Assembly: GCA_016869675.1 (NCBI GenBank)
Contig: VGDP01000015.1
Coordinates: 1 to 64,000, forward strand
Reading direction: 5' to 3'
Source: Alphaproteobacteria bacterium
GTDB lineage: Bacteria > Pseudomonadota > Alphaproteobacteria > SP197
Length of the DNA: 64,000 nt
In this document: positions 51,568 through 59,777 of the stretch, in pieces
Layout: the number at the start of each line of letters is the position of its first letter
How positions within the stretch are numbered: position 1 is the first letter of the stretch
Notes under the pieces: generated by a model
The model's input: only the letters and a program-made list of their open reading frames with translations
Databases searched by the model: none
What the model was told of the DNA's origin: nothing
Translations under genes and position numbers: made by a program

Positions 51568-53151
51568 ATGACGGACATGGCGTTCACGCGCCGCCTTCTG
51601 ATGCAGATCACCATGGCGATGGGCGGTGCGGCCGCCCTGCCGCGCATGGCGCTGTCGCAGGATGGCAAGACCTTGAACATCCGCTCGTTCCGCGATGTCC
51701 AGGTGCTCGATCCCGGCTGGATGGTGGGCGGCAACGAGATCTGGATGCAGTGGGCGTGCCTGACCCAGCTGGCCAACTACGCGCCGGGCGAGGAATGGGG
51801 CTGGGTGCCCGGCCCCCTGGTCGAGAAGATCGCCAACGTCGACCCGATGAACATCCGCTTCAAGCTGAAGCCCGGATACCAGTGGTCGGGCGGCTACGGC
51901 GAGGTCACGGCCGAGGACGTCAAGTACTCCTTCGAGCGCATCCGCCATTCCGAATGGAAGGACAAGTGGGCGGTGCTCGACCACGTGGAGGTCGCCGGCA
52001 CCCACGATGGCGTGCTGGTGCTGAACAAGCCGTTCGCCGCGATCTGGCTGACGGCGCTGTGCGACGGCACCGGCTCGATCGTGTGCAAGAAGGCGGTCGA
52101 GGAGAAGGGCCACGAGGTCGACAGCTCCCAGGGCGATGGCACCAAGGTGAAGCGCTACGACGCCGAGTTCCCGGCGGAGTGCGGCCCCTACAAGGTGCTG
52201 CAGTGGATCCCCAAGCAGCGGGTCGAGCTGGGGCTGAACCCCGACTGGATCGGGCCGAGGCCGGCGATCGAGCGCATCGACCTGATCGCCATCGAGGATG
52301 AGAAGGCGGCCGAGCTGGGCTTCGAGGCCGGCGATCTGGATGTCACCACGATCAGCGTCGATTCGCTCGCACGCTTCAAGAGCGAGCCGCCCGCCGGCAC
52401 CAAGCTGGTCGAGCGGCCAGGGCTGCTGTGGACATGGCTCGGCATGAACACCGAGCACCCCAAGCTCGCCGACAAGCGCGTGCGCGAGGCGATCTGCTGG
52501 GCGGCCGACGTGGATTCGATCCTCCAGGCGTCCTACGCCGGGCTGGCGCCCCGCTCGTGGGGCATCGTGCCGCCCGGCCTGGTCGGCCATCGCGACACCT
52601 ACCGCTTCGCCCAGCGCGACGTGGAGAAGGCCAAGGCCCTGGTCGCCGAGGCCGGCGCCGAGGGGCTCGAGCTCGAGATCAAGATCATCAACAAGGTCGA
52701 CCTGAACAGCGCCTCCTCGATCATCCAGGCCAACCTGGCCGAGATCGGCATCAACCTGACCATCACGCCCCTGGAAGCCGGCGTGTGGTGGGATCTGGGG
52801 CTGGAGGCCCGCGGCGAGGCGTGGAAGGACCTGCAGCTCTACATCGCCCGCTACGGCGACGCGCCCGACCCGAGCCAGATGACCCAGTGGTACGTCTCCG
52901 GTCAGGTCGGCATCTGGAACTGGGAGCGTTGGAAGAACCCCGAGTTCGACCAGCTCTTCGACCAGGGCCTGGGCGAGACCGATACCGCCAAGCGTCACGA
53001 GATCTACGTGCGCATGCAGGAGATCATGGACGACACGGCGGCCTACGTTTACATCACCCACGAGCCGCTGTCGGTGGTCTACCGCGATGTCGTGAACCCC
53101 GAGGTCACGCTGGCGGCCGAGTATTTCCTGCCGAGGTTCACCTGGGCGTAG
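51568..53151 (+). CDS. Oligopeptide/dipeptide-type (family 5) ABC substrate-binding protein
   Basis: The 527-residue product has a leader with twin arginines (AFTRRLLMQITMAMGGAAAL) and the family 5 extracellular binding fold. Typical segments are LKPGYQWSGGYGEVTAEDVKYS, shortened here to the VTAEDVKYSFERI core, GPYKVLQWIPKQRVEL, RVREAICWAADVD and QMQEI-like YVRMQEIMDDTAAYV. No permease or ATPase of this type is adjacent, so the rest of the transporter must lie elsewhere. Its position between a sugar-acid dehydratase and an FGGY kinase suggests a carbohydrate-derived ligand. Confidence 0.88.
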   Translation: MTDMAFTRRLLMQITMAMGGAAALPRMALSQDGKTLNIRSFRDVQVLDPGWMVGGNEIWMQWACLTQLANYAPGEEWGWVPGPLVEKIANVDPMNIRFKLKPGYQWSGGYGEVTAEDVKYSFERIRHSEWKDKWAVLDHVEVAGTHDGVLVLNKPFAAIWLTALCDGTGSIVCKKAVEEKGHEVDSSQGDGTKVKRYDAEFPAECGPYKVLQWIPKQRVELGLNPDWIGPRPAIERIDLIAIEDEKAAELGFEAGDLDVTTISVDSLARFKSEPPAGTKLVERPGLLWTWLGMNTEHPKLADKRVREAICWAADVDSILQASYAGLAPRSWGIVPPGLVGHRDTYRFAQRDVEKAKALVAEAGAEGLELEIKIINKVDLNSASSIIQANLAEIGINLTITPLEAGVWWDLGLEARGEAWKDLQLYIARYGDAPDPSQMTQWYVSGQVGIWNWERWKNPEFDQLFDQGLGETDTAKRHEIYVRMQEIMDDTAAYVYITHEPLSVVYRDVVNPEVTLAAEYFLPRFTWA

Positions 53152-53168
53152 CGACACAGGGGCACGAC

Positions 53169-53190
53169 GGCGGGCCTGGTCGGGCCCGCC
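53169..53190 (+). terminator. GC-rich hairpin after the binding-protein gene
   Basis: GGCGGGCC (53169-53176) pairs with GGCCCGCC (53183-53190) around a 6-base loop, 18 bases after the stop. No T-run follows, so it may stabilise the upstream mRNA or act as a weak pause rather than a full terminator before the kinase gene. Confidence 0.4.
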
Positions 53191-53204
53191 CGTAGCCTGC
53201 CGCG

Positions 53205-54689
53205 ATGAGGATTCTGGTCGGGCTCGACGTCGGCACGACCCGGTGCAAGGCCGCGGCGTTCACGCCCGACGGGCGTGCGCTGGCGGTCGGCGAAAGCGCA
53301 GGCTATCCCGTCCATCGCGCGGGCACGACCGAGGCGGAGCAGGCGCCCGACGACCTGTGGGCTGCGGCGCGCGCGGCGCTGGCCGACTTGGCCCGTGCGC
53401 TTGGCCGCGATGCACCGATCGCCGCCATCGGCGTGTGCGGCACCACGCCCGGCCACGTTTTCGTCGACCGGGTCGGCAACGCCCTGCCGCGCTGCCTGAT
53501 CTGGCAGGACGGCCGCGCCGAGGCCGAGGCCGCCTGGCTGGACCAGACCGTCGGCGCCGACCGCCTGGCGCGCTGGCTGGGCGTGCAATTGCCCAAGAGC
53601 GGCGCCCTGCCGCCGGCGCGGCTGGTGTGGTTCCGCCGCCACCGCCCCGCATGGCTCGACGGCACGTACCGCATGGTGCAGCCTAAGGACTTCATCAACC
53701 TGCGCCTGACCGGTCGGCTCGTCACGGACCGGGGCAGCGCCATCGGCGTGCTGCATCTGGCGACCGGCGCGCTCGACCCGGACTACGCCGCCCTGCTCGG
53801 CATCGATCGCGCGCTACTGCCCGACGCGGTCGAGCCCTTCGCGACGATCGGCGCGCTCGCCCCCGCCGTGGCGGCCGAGCTGGGTCTGCCCGCCGGCGTG
53901 CCGGTCGTGGCCGGCTGGGTCGACGCGTGGGCCAGCATGCTGGGGACCGGGCTCGGCGAGCCGGGCATGGCGTTCGACATCACCGGCACGGCCGAGGTCA
54001 TCGGCCTGACCGCGCGCGATGCGCCGGCGGAAGCGCGCGGACTCCTGTCCGTGCCGCTCTACGGCGATCTCGGCATCGTCTACGGCGTGACCAACGCGGG
54101 CGCCGATCTGCTGAAGTGGTTCGCCGAGGCCTTCGTGCCCGACCGCCCCATTGGCGAGGCGATCGCGCTGATGGAGGCCGAGGCCGGCGCGGTCGCGCCG
54201 GGCGCCGACGGCCTGCTGTTCCTGCCCTACCTCTACGGCGAGCGGGCGCCGGTGTGGGACGAGACCGTGCGCGGCGCGTTCTTCCGGGTCGATCGCGGTC
54301 ATCGGCGCGGCCACTTCGCCCGTGCGGTGCTCGAGGGCCTGGCGCACGCGGTGCGCCAGTGCCTGGAGTTGGCCGAGGCGGTGGGCGGCGTCGCGGCGCC
54401 AGCGCTGCGCGTCTCCGGCGGAGGCGCGCGCGGCGCGCTGCTCAACCAGATCAAGGCGGACGTGCTGGGCCGGCCGGTCGACGTGCTCGAGGTGATCGAG
54501 ACCGGCGCGCTGGGCGCCGCCATGCTGGGCGCCATCGGTGTCGGCCTCGCCACGGGCTACGCCGACGCGGTCCGTAGCATGGCTAGGCCCGACCGGCGTT
54601 TCGCCCCCGTGCCCGAGCGGCGCGACGTGCACGACCGTGCCTACGAGCACTACCGCGGACTCTACCCCCGGCTCGACGGCCTGCGCTGA
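53205..54689 (+). CDS. FGGY-family carbohydrate kinase
   Basis: The 494-residue product begins ILVGLDVGTTRCKAAAFTPD (phosphate 1 motif), has CLIWQDGRAEAEAAWL and the catalytic Asp in VVAGWVDAWASMLGTG, and the ATP-site segments DITGTAEVIGL and RVSGGGARGALLNQIKADVL. FGGY kinases phosphorylate pentuloses, glycerol, erythritol and related polyols; the substrate is not readable, but xylulokinase-like members are the closest in layout. The gene follows the binding protein by 53 bases and converges on the DeoR-type regulator with six bases between stops. Confidence 0.88.
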   Translation: MRILVGLDVGTTRCKAAAFTPDGRALAVGESAGYPVHRAGTTEAEQAPDDLWAAARAALADLARALGRDAPIAAIGVCGTTPGHVFVDRVGNALPRCLIWQDGRAEAEAAWLDQTVGADRLARWLGVQLPKSGALPPARLVWFRRHRPAWLDGTYRMVQPKDFINLRLTGRLVTDRGSAIGVLHLATGALDPDYAALLGIDRALLPDAVEPFATIGALAPAVAAELGLPAGVPVVAGWVDAWASMLGTGLGEPGMAFDITGTAEVIGLTARDAPAEARGLLSVPLYGDLGIVYGVTNAGADLLKWFAEAFVPDRPIGEAIALMEAEAGAVAPGADGLLFLPYLYGERAPVWDETVRGAFFRVDRGHRRGHFARAVLEGLAHAVRQCLELAEAVGGVAAPALRVSGGGARGALLNQIKADVLGRPVDVLEVIETGALGAAMLGAIGVGLATGYADAVRSMARPDRRFAPVPERRDVHDRAYEHYRGLYPRLDGLR

Positions 54690-54695
54690 GCCGCC

Positions 54696-55472
54696 TCAGT
54701 CGGCGTCGTCGTCGCGCGCGACGATCACCTCGACGTTGGCCTCGGCGAGCTGGCGGGCGAACGGCTCGGGCGGCGGCGCGTCGGTGACCACCACGTCGAT
54801 CGCGTCCCAGGGCACCACCTTGACGGTCGCGCGCCGGCCGAACTTGCTGGCGTCCACCGCGACCACGGTGCGGTCGGCGCGTCCGACCACGACGCGGCTG
54901 AACGCCGCTTCGGCCAGATCGAAGTTCATCAATCCGTCCCGTTCGTCGATGGCGCCGATGGAAAGCACCGCCGTGCGCACCCGGAACTGCTCGACGAACT
55001 GGGCGGCCGAGGGTCCCAGCGCCGCGCCGTCGTCGGCGCGTAGCTCGCCCCCGGCCATGAACACGCGGTTGCCGTTGCGCGTGGCCAGCGCGCGCGCGAT
55101 GTCGATCGAGTTGGTCACCACCGTCAGGTCGCGGTGGCCGCGCAGTTCGTAGGCGACGTAGGCGGTGGTCGATCCGGTATCCAGCATCACGGACTCGCCG
55201 TGTCCGATCTGGCGGGCCACGACGCGGGCGATCGCCTTCTTGCTGTCGGCGTTCTCGCGCAGGCGCTGCTCGAAGGCGGATTCGCGCATCATGTCCGGCA
55301 GCGTGACGCCGCCGTGGATCTTGATGACCCGGCCGGCGTCGGCGAGGCTCTTGATGTCGCGCCGGATGGTTTCGTCGGAGACTTTGAGCTCGGCGGCGAG
55401 CCGGCTGACGCTGCACGTGCCCAGGCGCGCGACCGATTCCAGGATGCTGGCCTGGCGCACCGACTGACGCAT
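54696..55472 (-). CDS. DeoR/GlpR-family transcriptional regulator
   Basis: The 258-residue product has an N-terminal winged helix of the DeoR type (SVRQASILESVARLGTCSVS, then LAAELKVSDETIRRDIKSL and GRVIKIHGGV). A DeoR-C sugar-phosphate sensor domain follows (IGHGESVMLDTGSTTAYVAY, TVVTNSIDIA, FMAGGELRADDGAALGP, DASKFGRRA). Such regulators usually repress sugar catabolism until a phosphorylated sugar binds, which fits the convergent FGGY kinase. A cluster of GATCGCGA repeats begins 29 bases upstream of its ATG, probably its own operator. Confidence 0.9.
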   Translation of the reverse strand: MRQSVRQASILESVARLGTCSVSRLAAELKVSDETIRRDIKSLADAGRVIKIHGGVTLPDMMRESAFEQRLRENADSKKAIARVVARQIGHGESVMLDTGSTTAYVAYELRGHRDLTVVTNSIDIARALATRNGNRVFMAGGELRADDGAALGPSAAQFVEQFRVRTAVLSIGAIDERDGLMNFDLAEAAFSRVVVGRADRTVVAVDASKFGRRATVKVVPWDAIDVVVTDAPPPEPFARQLAEANVEVIVARDDDAD

Positions 55473-55500
55473 GGCGTGCCCCGTTGCCCGGTGTCACGGT

Positions 55501-55579
55501 TGATCGCGAATGGTAGGGGATCGCGACCGAAGTGGCTAGGGATCGCGAAAATTTTGCCTAACATTGTTTGGGATTGCGC
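55501..55579. promoter_or_regulatory. GATCGCGA operator array upstream of the DeoR-type gene
   Basis: The octamer GATCGCGA occurs three times in the same orientation at 55502-55509, 55519-55526 and 55541-55548, and a looser copy (GATTGCGC) at 55572-55579. Spacings are 17, 22 and 31 bases. The array sits in the 244-base gap between the DeoR-type regulator and the divergent betaine-type binding protein. AT-rich sequence between copies (AAAATTTTGCCTAACATTG) is a plausible promoter. Autoregulation by the DeoR protein is the simplest reading. Confidence 0.55.
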
Positions 55580-55716
55580 ACTTTCGCCCTTGCCAGGGCG
55601 CGGGAACTTGGTCTCTGATCGTGGGAATCCCGGGCAGGGCAATCGCGTCCCCGTGCCCGGGCGGCGCGTAGCGCTGGCACGCCGTGCGCGCGACGCGGCC
55701 AATGAGGGAGGTCATT

Positions 55717-56658
55717 ATGACCAGGCTTATCGCGGCGTTGGTCCTCGCCGGGGCGATGGGGCTCGCCGCGCCGGTGCGGGCGGACGTCGAATCGACCGAT
55801 CCGATCAAGCTCACCATTCACGACTGGACCGGCCAGTACGTGACGACCCACATCATGGGGCGCGTGCTCCAGGAGATGGGCTACAACGTCGAGTACGTCC
55901 AGGCCGACTACATCGCCCAGTTTGCCGGGCTTGAGGCGGGCGACCTGCACGTGGCCATGGAGATCTGGGAGACCACGGGCAAGGACGCGCTCAATGCCTC
56001 GGTCGCGACCGGCAACACGGTCGACCTGGACGAGACCGGCATGGCCGCCAAAGAGGAGTGGTGGTACCCCTCCTACGTCAAGGAGCAGTGCCCGGCCCTG
56101 CCCGACTGGACAGCGCTGAACGACTGCGCCGCCGTGTTCGCCACCGCCGAGACCGGTGACAAGGGCCGTTACCTTGCCGGACCGGTGACGTGGGGCGGCT
56201 ATGACGAGGAGCGCGTCGAGGCGCTCGGCCTGAACTACGAGGTCGTGCACGCCGGCACCGACGCCGCCATGTTCGCCGAGCTGGAATCGGCGGTGCAGCG
56301 CAAGGCGCCGATCCTCTTGTGGATCTACGCGCCGCACTGGGCGCCTTCGAAGTACGAGGGCGAGTGGATCGAGTTCCCGACCTACACCGACGCGTGCTAC
56401 CAGGACCCCGCCTGGGGCACCAACCCCGACCTCGCCTACGACTGCGGCAAGCCGTTCGGCTGGATCAAGAAGGTCGGCTGGGCCGGCGGCGAGGCGAAGT
56501 GGCCGGGCGCCTACAAGGCGATCCGCAACTTCCAGATCGACAACGCCACAATGGGCCAGCTCATCACCCGGATTGATCTGGACGGCGAGACGCTTGAGGA
56601 CGTGGTCGAGGACTGGATCAAGAACAACGAGAGTGTCTGGCGCGCCTGGACACAGTAA
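55717..56658 (+). CDS. Glycine betaine/choline-type ABC substrate-binding protein
   Basis: The 313-residue product has a signal peptide (LIAALVLAGAMGLAAPVRAD) and an OpuAC-type ligand domain: IKLTIHDWTGQYVTTHIMGR, EMGYNVEYVQADYIAQFAGL, VAMEIWETTGKDAL, EEWWYPSYVKEQCPALPDW. Several tryptophans and tyrosines are placed as in quaternary-ammonium binding pockets. GAGGGAGG before the ATG is a strong ribosome binding site. It heads the operon with ATPase, fused permease and choline-kinase-like enzyme. The ligand could be betaine, choline or a relative. Confidence 0.88.
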   Translation: MTRLIAALVLAGAMGLAAPVRADVESTDPIKLTIHDWTGQYVTTHIMGRVLQEMGYNVEYVQADYIAQFAGLEAGDLHVAMEIWETTGKDALNASVATGNTVDLDETGMAAKEEWWYPSYVKEQCPALPDWTALNDCAAVFATAETGDKGRYLAGPVTWGGYDEERVEALGLNYEVVHAGTDAAMFAELESAVQRKAPILLWIYAPHWAPSKYEGEWIEFPTYTDACYQDPAWGTNPDLAYDCGKPFGWIKKVGWAGGEAKWPGAYKAIRNFQIDNATMGQLITRIDLDGETLEDVVEDWIKNNESVWRAWTQ

Positions 56659-56667
56659 GCTCGCGAC

Positions 56668-56698
56668 CGACGGCGGGCGCCACGCGCGCCCGCCGTCG
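56668..56698 (+). promoter_or_regulatory. 13-bp perfect hairpin between binding protein and ATPase genes
   Basis: CGACGGCGGGCGC (56668-56680) pairs completely with GCGCCCGCCGTCG (56686-56698) around the loop CACGC. It begins ten bases after the binding-protein stop and is not followed by a T-run. It probably protects the 3' end of the binding-protein mRNA or reduces expression of the membrane genes. Confidence 0.6.
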
Positions 56699-56727
56699 AT
56701 GATCGGGGGCACGGCGGGCGGATCGGC

Positions 56728-57795
56728 ATGGTGGACAAGGCAGTGAACGGGACCGGCGCGAACGCTGGGGCGCACGGCGCGCTGGCGTTGCGCAACGTCT
56801 GGAAGCTCTACGGACCCGGCGCCGAGCAGGCGTTGCGGCCGGGTTCGGCCCAGCCGGCCGCCGCCGACCTGGCGGCCAAAGGCATCATCACGGCGGTGCG
56901 CGACGTTTCGCTCGACGTTCACGCCGGCGAGATCTTCATCATCATGGGTCTCTCTGGCTCGGGCAAGTCGACGCTCGTGCGCTGCATGACCCGGCTGATC
57001 GAGCCGACCGCCGGGCAGGTGCTGTTCCACGGCCAGGACTTGCTGCATATCAGCGAGCGCGAGTTGATCGAGATCCGCCGGCACAAGATGGGCATGGTGT
57101 TCCAGCACTTCGCCCTGCTGCCGCACCTGACCGTGCTGGATAACGTGGCGTTCCCGCTGGAGATCCAGGGCATGGCGCGGGCCAAGCGGTACGAGCACGC
57201 GCGCCGCGTCATCGAGTTGGTTGGCCTGGCTGGGCGCGAATCCTACTTCCCGCGCGAGCTGTCCGGCGGCCAGCAGCAGCGTGTCGGCATCGCGCGCAGC
57301 CTGGCGGTCGAACCCGAGGTCTGGTTTCTGGACGAGCCCTTCAGCGCGCTCGATCCCCTGATCCGGCGCGAGATGCAGGACGAGTTCCTCCGCCTGCAGA
57401 ACATGCTGAAGAAGACGATCGTCTTCATCACCCATGACTTCGACGAGGCGATCCGCCTGGCCGACCGCATCGCCATCATGAAGGACGGCGTGATCATCCA
57501 GATCGGCACGCCCGAGGACCTGGTGACCCGTCCCGCCGATGGCTACGTCGCCGAGTTCACGCGTGACGTGCCGCGCGCCAAGGTGCTGTCGGTGCGCAGT
57601 ATCATGGAGCCGGTCGACGGCCCGCTGATCGCCGAGAACCAGGTCGCCGCCGCCGCCAAGGTCCAGGACATCGCCGACGAGGTCATGCGCCGCGGCACCG
57701 CGGTCGCTGTGGTCGACGCGGCCGGCGCGACCATCGGCCTCTTGACCAAGGACGCCGTGCTCGCGGCCCTGCTCGGGCGCGAGACGCGGCGATGA
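56728..57795 (+). CDS. Glycine betaine-type ABC transporter ATPase (ProV/OpuAA-like)
   Basis: The 355-residue ATPase has a longer N-terminus than generic ABC proteins. It shows Walker A GLSGSGKST, the ProV-type VFQHFALLPHLTVLDNVAF, the signature LSGGQQQRVGIARSLAV, Walker B VWFLDEPFSALDPLIRREMQ and the H-loop FITHDFDEAI. A C-terminal regulatory part (about 265-355) resembles CBS modules that sense ionic strength in OpuA. Its stop overlaps the permease start as ATGA. Confidence 0.92.
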   Translation: MVDKAVNGTGANAGAHGALALRNVWKLYGPGAEQALRPGSAQPAAADLAAKGIITAVRDVSLDVHAGEIFIIMGLSGSGKSTLVRCMTRLIEPTAGQVLFHGQDLLHISERELIEIRRHKMGMVFQHFALLPHLTVLDNVAFPLEIQGMARAKRYEHARRVIELVGLAGRESYFPRELSGGQQQRVGIARSLAVEPEVWFLDEPFSALDPLIRREMQDEFLRLQNMLKKTIVFITHDFDEAIRLADRIAIMKDGVIIQIGTPEDLVTRPADGYVAEFTRDVPRAKVLSVRSIMEPVDGPLIAENQVAAAAKVQDIADEVMRRGTAVAVVDAAGATIGLLTKDAVLAALLGRETRR

Positions 57796-59777
57796 CCTTG
57801 GCCCTGCGCGCGGCCCGGCCGGCCGCGCGCCCCTGGACCTGGGTCTGGCTGGCATTGGGGGTGGTCACGGCGGCGCTGATGGCGTTCGCAACGCCCGACT
57901 CGCCATGGCTCGCTTACCCCAAGGCGTGGGAGCTGCCGCTGCGTCTGTGGGTCAGCGACGCCATGAAGTGGCTGGTCAACCGCTTCGACCTGGGACCGTT
58001 CACGTTCAAGGAGCTGACGCGCGGCCTGGCTTGGCTGCTGGACTGGCCGCTCGCGGCGGCGCGCGGCCTGCTGGTGGACGGATTCTCCTTCTCCTCCGAC
58101 CCCAAGGCGCCCGCGCTGCTCCCTTCGCTCTCGTGGCTTGGCGTCACCGCGCTTATCGCCGCCCTGGCGTGGCGGGTCGCGGGCGGGCGCTTGGCCGCGG
58201 TGGTCGGCGCGTGCTTCGTCTACATCGCCGTCTTCGGCTGGTGGCCGAGCGCCATGGTCACGCTGGCCTCGACCGCCATCGCCGTCGCCTTCGGCATCGC
58301 CGGTGGACTCGCGCTGGGCATCCTGGGCTACCGCCGCCGCTGGTTCGCGCGCGCCATGATGCCGGTGCTCGACCTGATGCAGACGGTGCCGGTATTCGCG
58401 TACCTGGTGCCGGTGCTGTTCCTGTTCGGCTTCGGGTCGGTGGCCGCGATGATCGCGACCATCATCTACGCCATGCCGCCCATGGTGCGCGTGACCATGC
58501 TGGCGCTCGAGCAGGTGGCGCACGAGACGGTCGAATTCGGCCATATGGCCGGCTGTTCGCGCCGGCAGATGACCTGGAAGGTGCTGGTGCCGTCGGCCAG
58601 CGCCGGCCTGATGGTCGGCGTCAACCAGGTGATCATGCTGTCGCTCAACATGGTCATCATCGCCTCGATGATCGGCGCGGGCGGGCTGGGCTTCGACGTG
58701 CTCGACAGCCTCAAGCGGCTCGATGTCGGCAAGGGGTTGGAGGCCGGCATCGCCATCACGCTCCTGGCCATCGCGCTCGATCGCCTGAGTCAGGCGGTGG
58801 CCCTGCGCGCGCCGCCGACCCACGGGGCGGACCCGGAACGCCGGCGCTGGCTGATCGTCGCCCTGGCCATGGTCGTCGTGCCCACGGCGCTGGGCGGCGC
58901 GGTGCCGGCGTTGGCCGCGTACCCCGAGGACTGGACGCTGACCACCGGGCGGCTGCTGGCGCAGGCGGTCGAGTGGATCAACGTCCACTTCTTCGAAACC
59001 CTCGAAGCGGTCAAGACTGCGCTCATCGCGAGCGTACTCGCCCCGATCAAGGGCATCCTCGGCGCGCTGCCCTGGCCGGCGGTGGTGGCGGCCGCGGCGC
59101 TCGGCGGCTACCGCCTGGGCGGCGCGCGCCTGGCGGCGCTCGCCGCGGCCCTGGTCGCCTTCATCGCGGTGACCGGCAATTGGGAGAAGGCGGCGATCAC
59201 GGTCTACCTGGTCGGCGTCTCGGTCATCGTCGCCGGCGCGATCGGCCTGCCCATCGGCATCTGGGCGGCCGACCGGCCGCGCGCCAACCGCGTGATCCAG
59301 GCGATCATTGACACGCTGCAGACCCTGCCCTCGTTCGTCTACCTGATCCCCGTGGTCATGCTGTTCCGCGTCGGCGAGTTCTCGGCGATCATCGCGGTGA
59401 TCGCCTTTGCCGTCGCCCCGGCGATCCGCTACGTGGTGCTCGGCCTCGGCCAGGTGCCGCCATCGCTGATCGAGGCGGCGCGCGCCACCGGGTGCAGCCG
59501 CGGCCAGATCCTGCGCAAGGTGCGCCTGCCGCTCGCCTTCCCCGAGATCATGCTGGGCCTGAACCAGACGGTGATGATGGCGCTCAGCATGGTGGTCATC
59601 ACGGCGCTGGTGGGCACGCGCGACCTGGGCCAGGAGGTTTATATCGCGCTGGCCAAGGCCGACACCGGCCGGGGCCTGGTGTCGGGCGTGTGCGTCGCCT
59701 TTATCGCCATCGTGGTCGACCGCCTGGTCGGCGCCTGGGCGGCCCGGCGCAAGCGCGAGCTGGGTCTGGGCGCATGA
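57792..59777 (+). CDS. Fused double permease of the glycine betaine-type importer
   Basis: The 661-residue membrane protein contains two complete ProW-type permease domains in tandem. Each has its own coupling motif: EFGHMAGCSRRQMTWKVLVP in the first half and EAARATGCSRGQILRKVRLP in the second. Each half ends with a QxVMMALSMVVI-type helix (NQVIMLSLNMVIIASMIGAG; NQTVMMALSMVVITALVGTR). One polypeptide can thus replace a ProW homodimer. Its start overlaps the ATPase stop and its TGA overlaps the next ATG. Confidence 0.92.
   Translation: MTLALRAARPAARPWTWVWLALGVVTAALMAFATPDSPWLAYPKAWELPLRLWVSDAMKWLVNRFDLGPFTFKELTRGLAWLLDWPLAAARGLLVDGFSFSSDPKAPALLPSLSWLGVTALIAALAWRVAGGRLAAVVGACFVYIAVFGWWPSAMVTLASTAIAVAFGIAGGLALGILGYRRRWFARAMMPVLDLMQTVPVFAYLVPVLFLFGFGSVAAMIATIIYAMPPMVRVTMLALEQVAHETVEFGHMAGCSRRQMTWKVLVPSASAGLMVGVNQVIMLSLNMVIIASMIGAGGLGFDVLDSLKRLDVGKGLEAGIAITLLAIALDRLSQAVALRAPPTHGADPERRRWLIVALAMVVVPTALGGAVPALAAYPEDWTLTTGRLLAQAVEWINVHFFETLEAVKTALIASVLAPIKGILGALPWPAVVAAAALGGYRLGGARLAALAAALVAFIAVTGNWEKAAITVYLVGVSVIVAGAIGLPIGIWAADRPRANRVIQAIIDTLQTLPSFVYLIPVVMLFRVGEFSAIIAVIAFAVAPAIRYVVLGLGQVPPSLIEAARATGCSRGQILRKVRLPLAFPEIMLGLNQTVMMALSMVVITALVGTRDLGQEVYIALAKADTGRGLVSGVCVAFIAIVVDRLVGAWAARRKRELGLGA

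Noticed and set aside
50896-57855. Minus-strand frames of about 750-765 codons opposite the enolase, binding proteins and ATPase
   Set aside because: Same antisense composition effect; plus-strand genes are clear.
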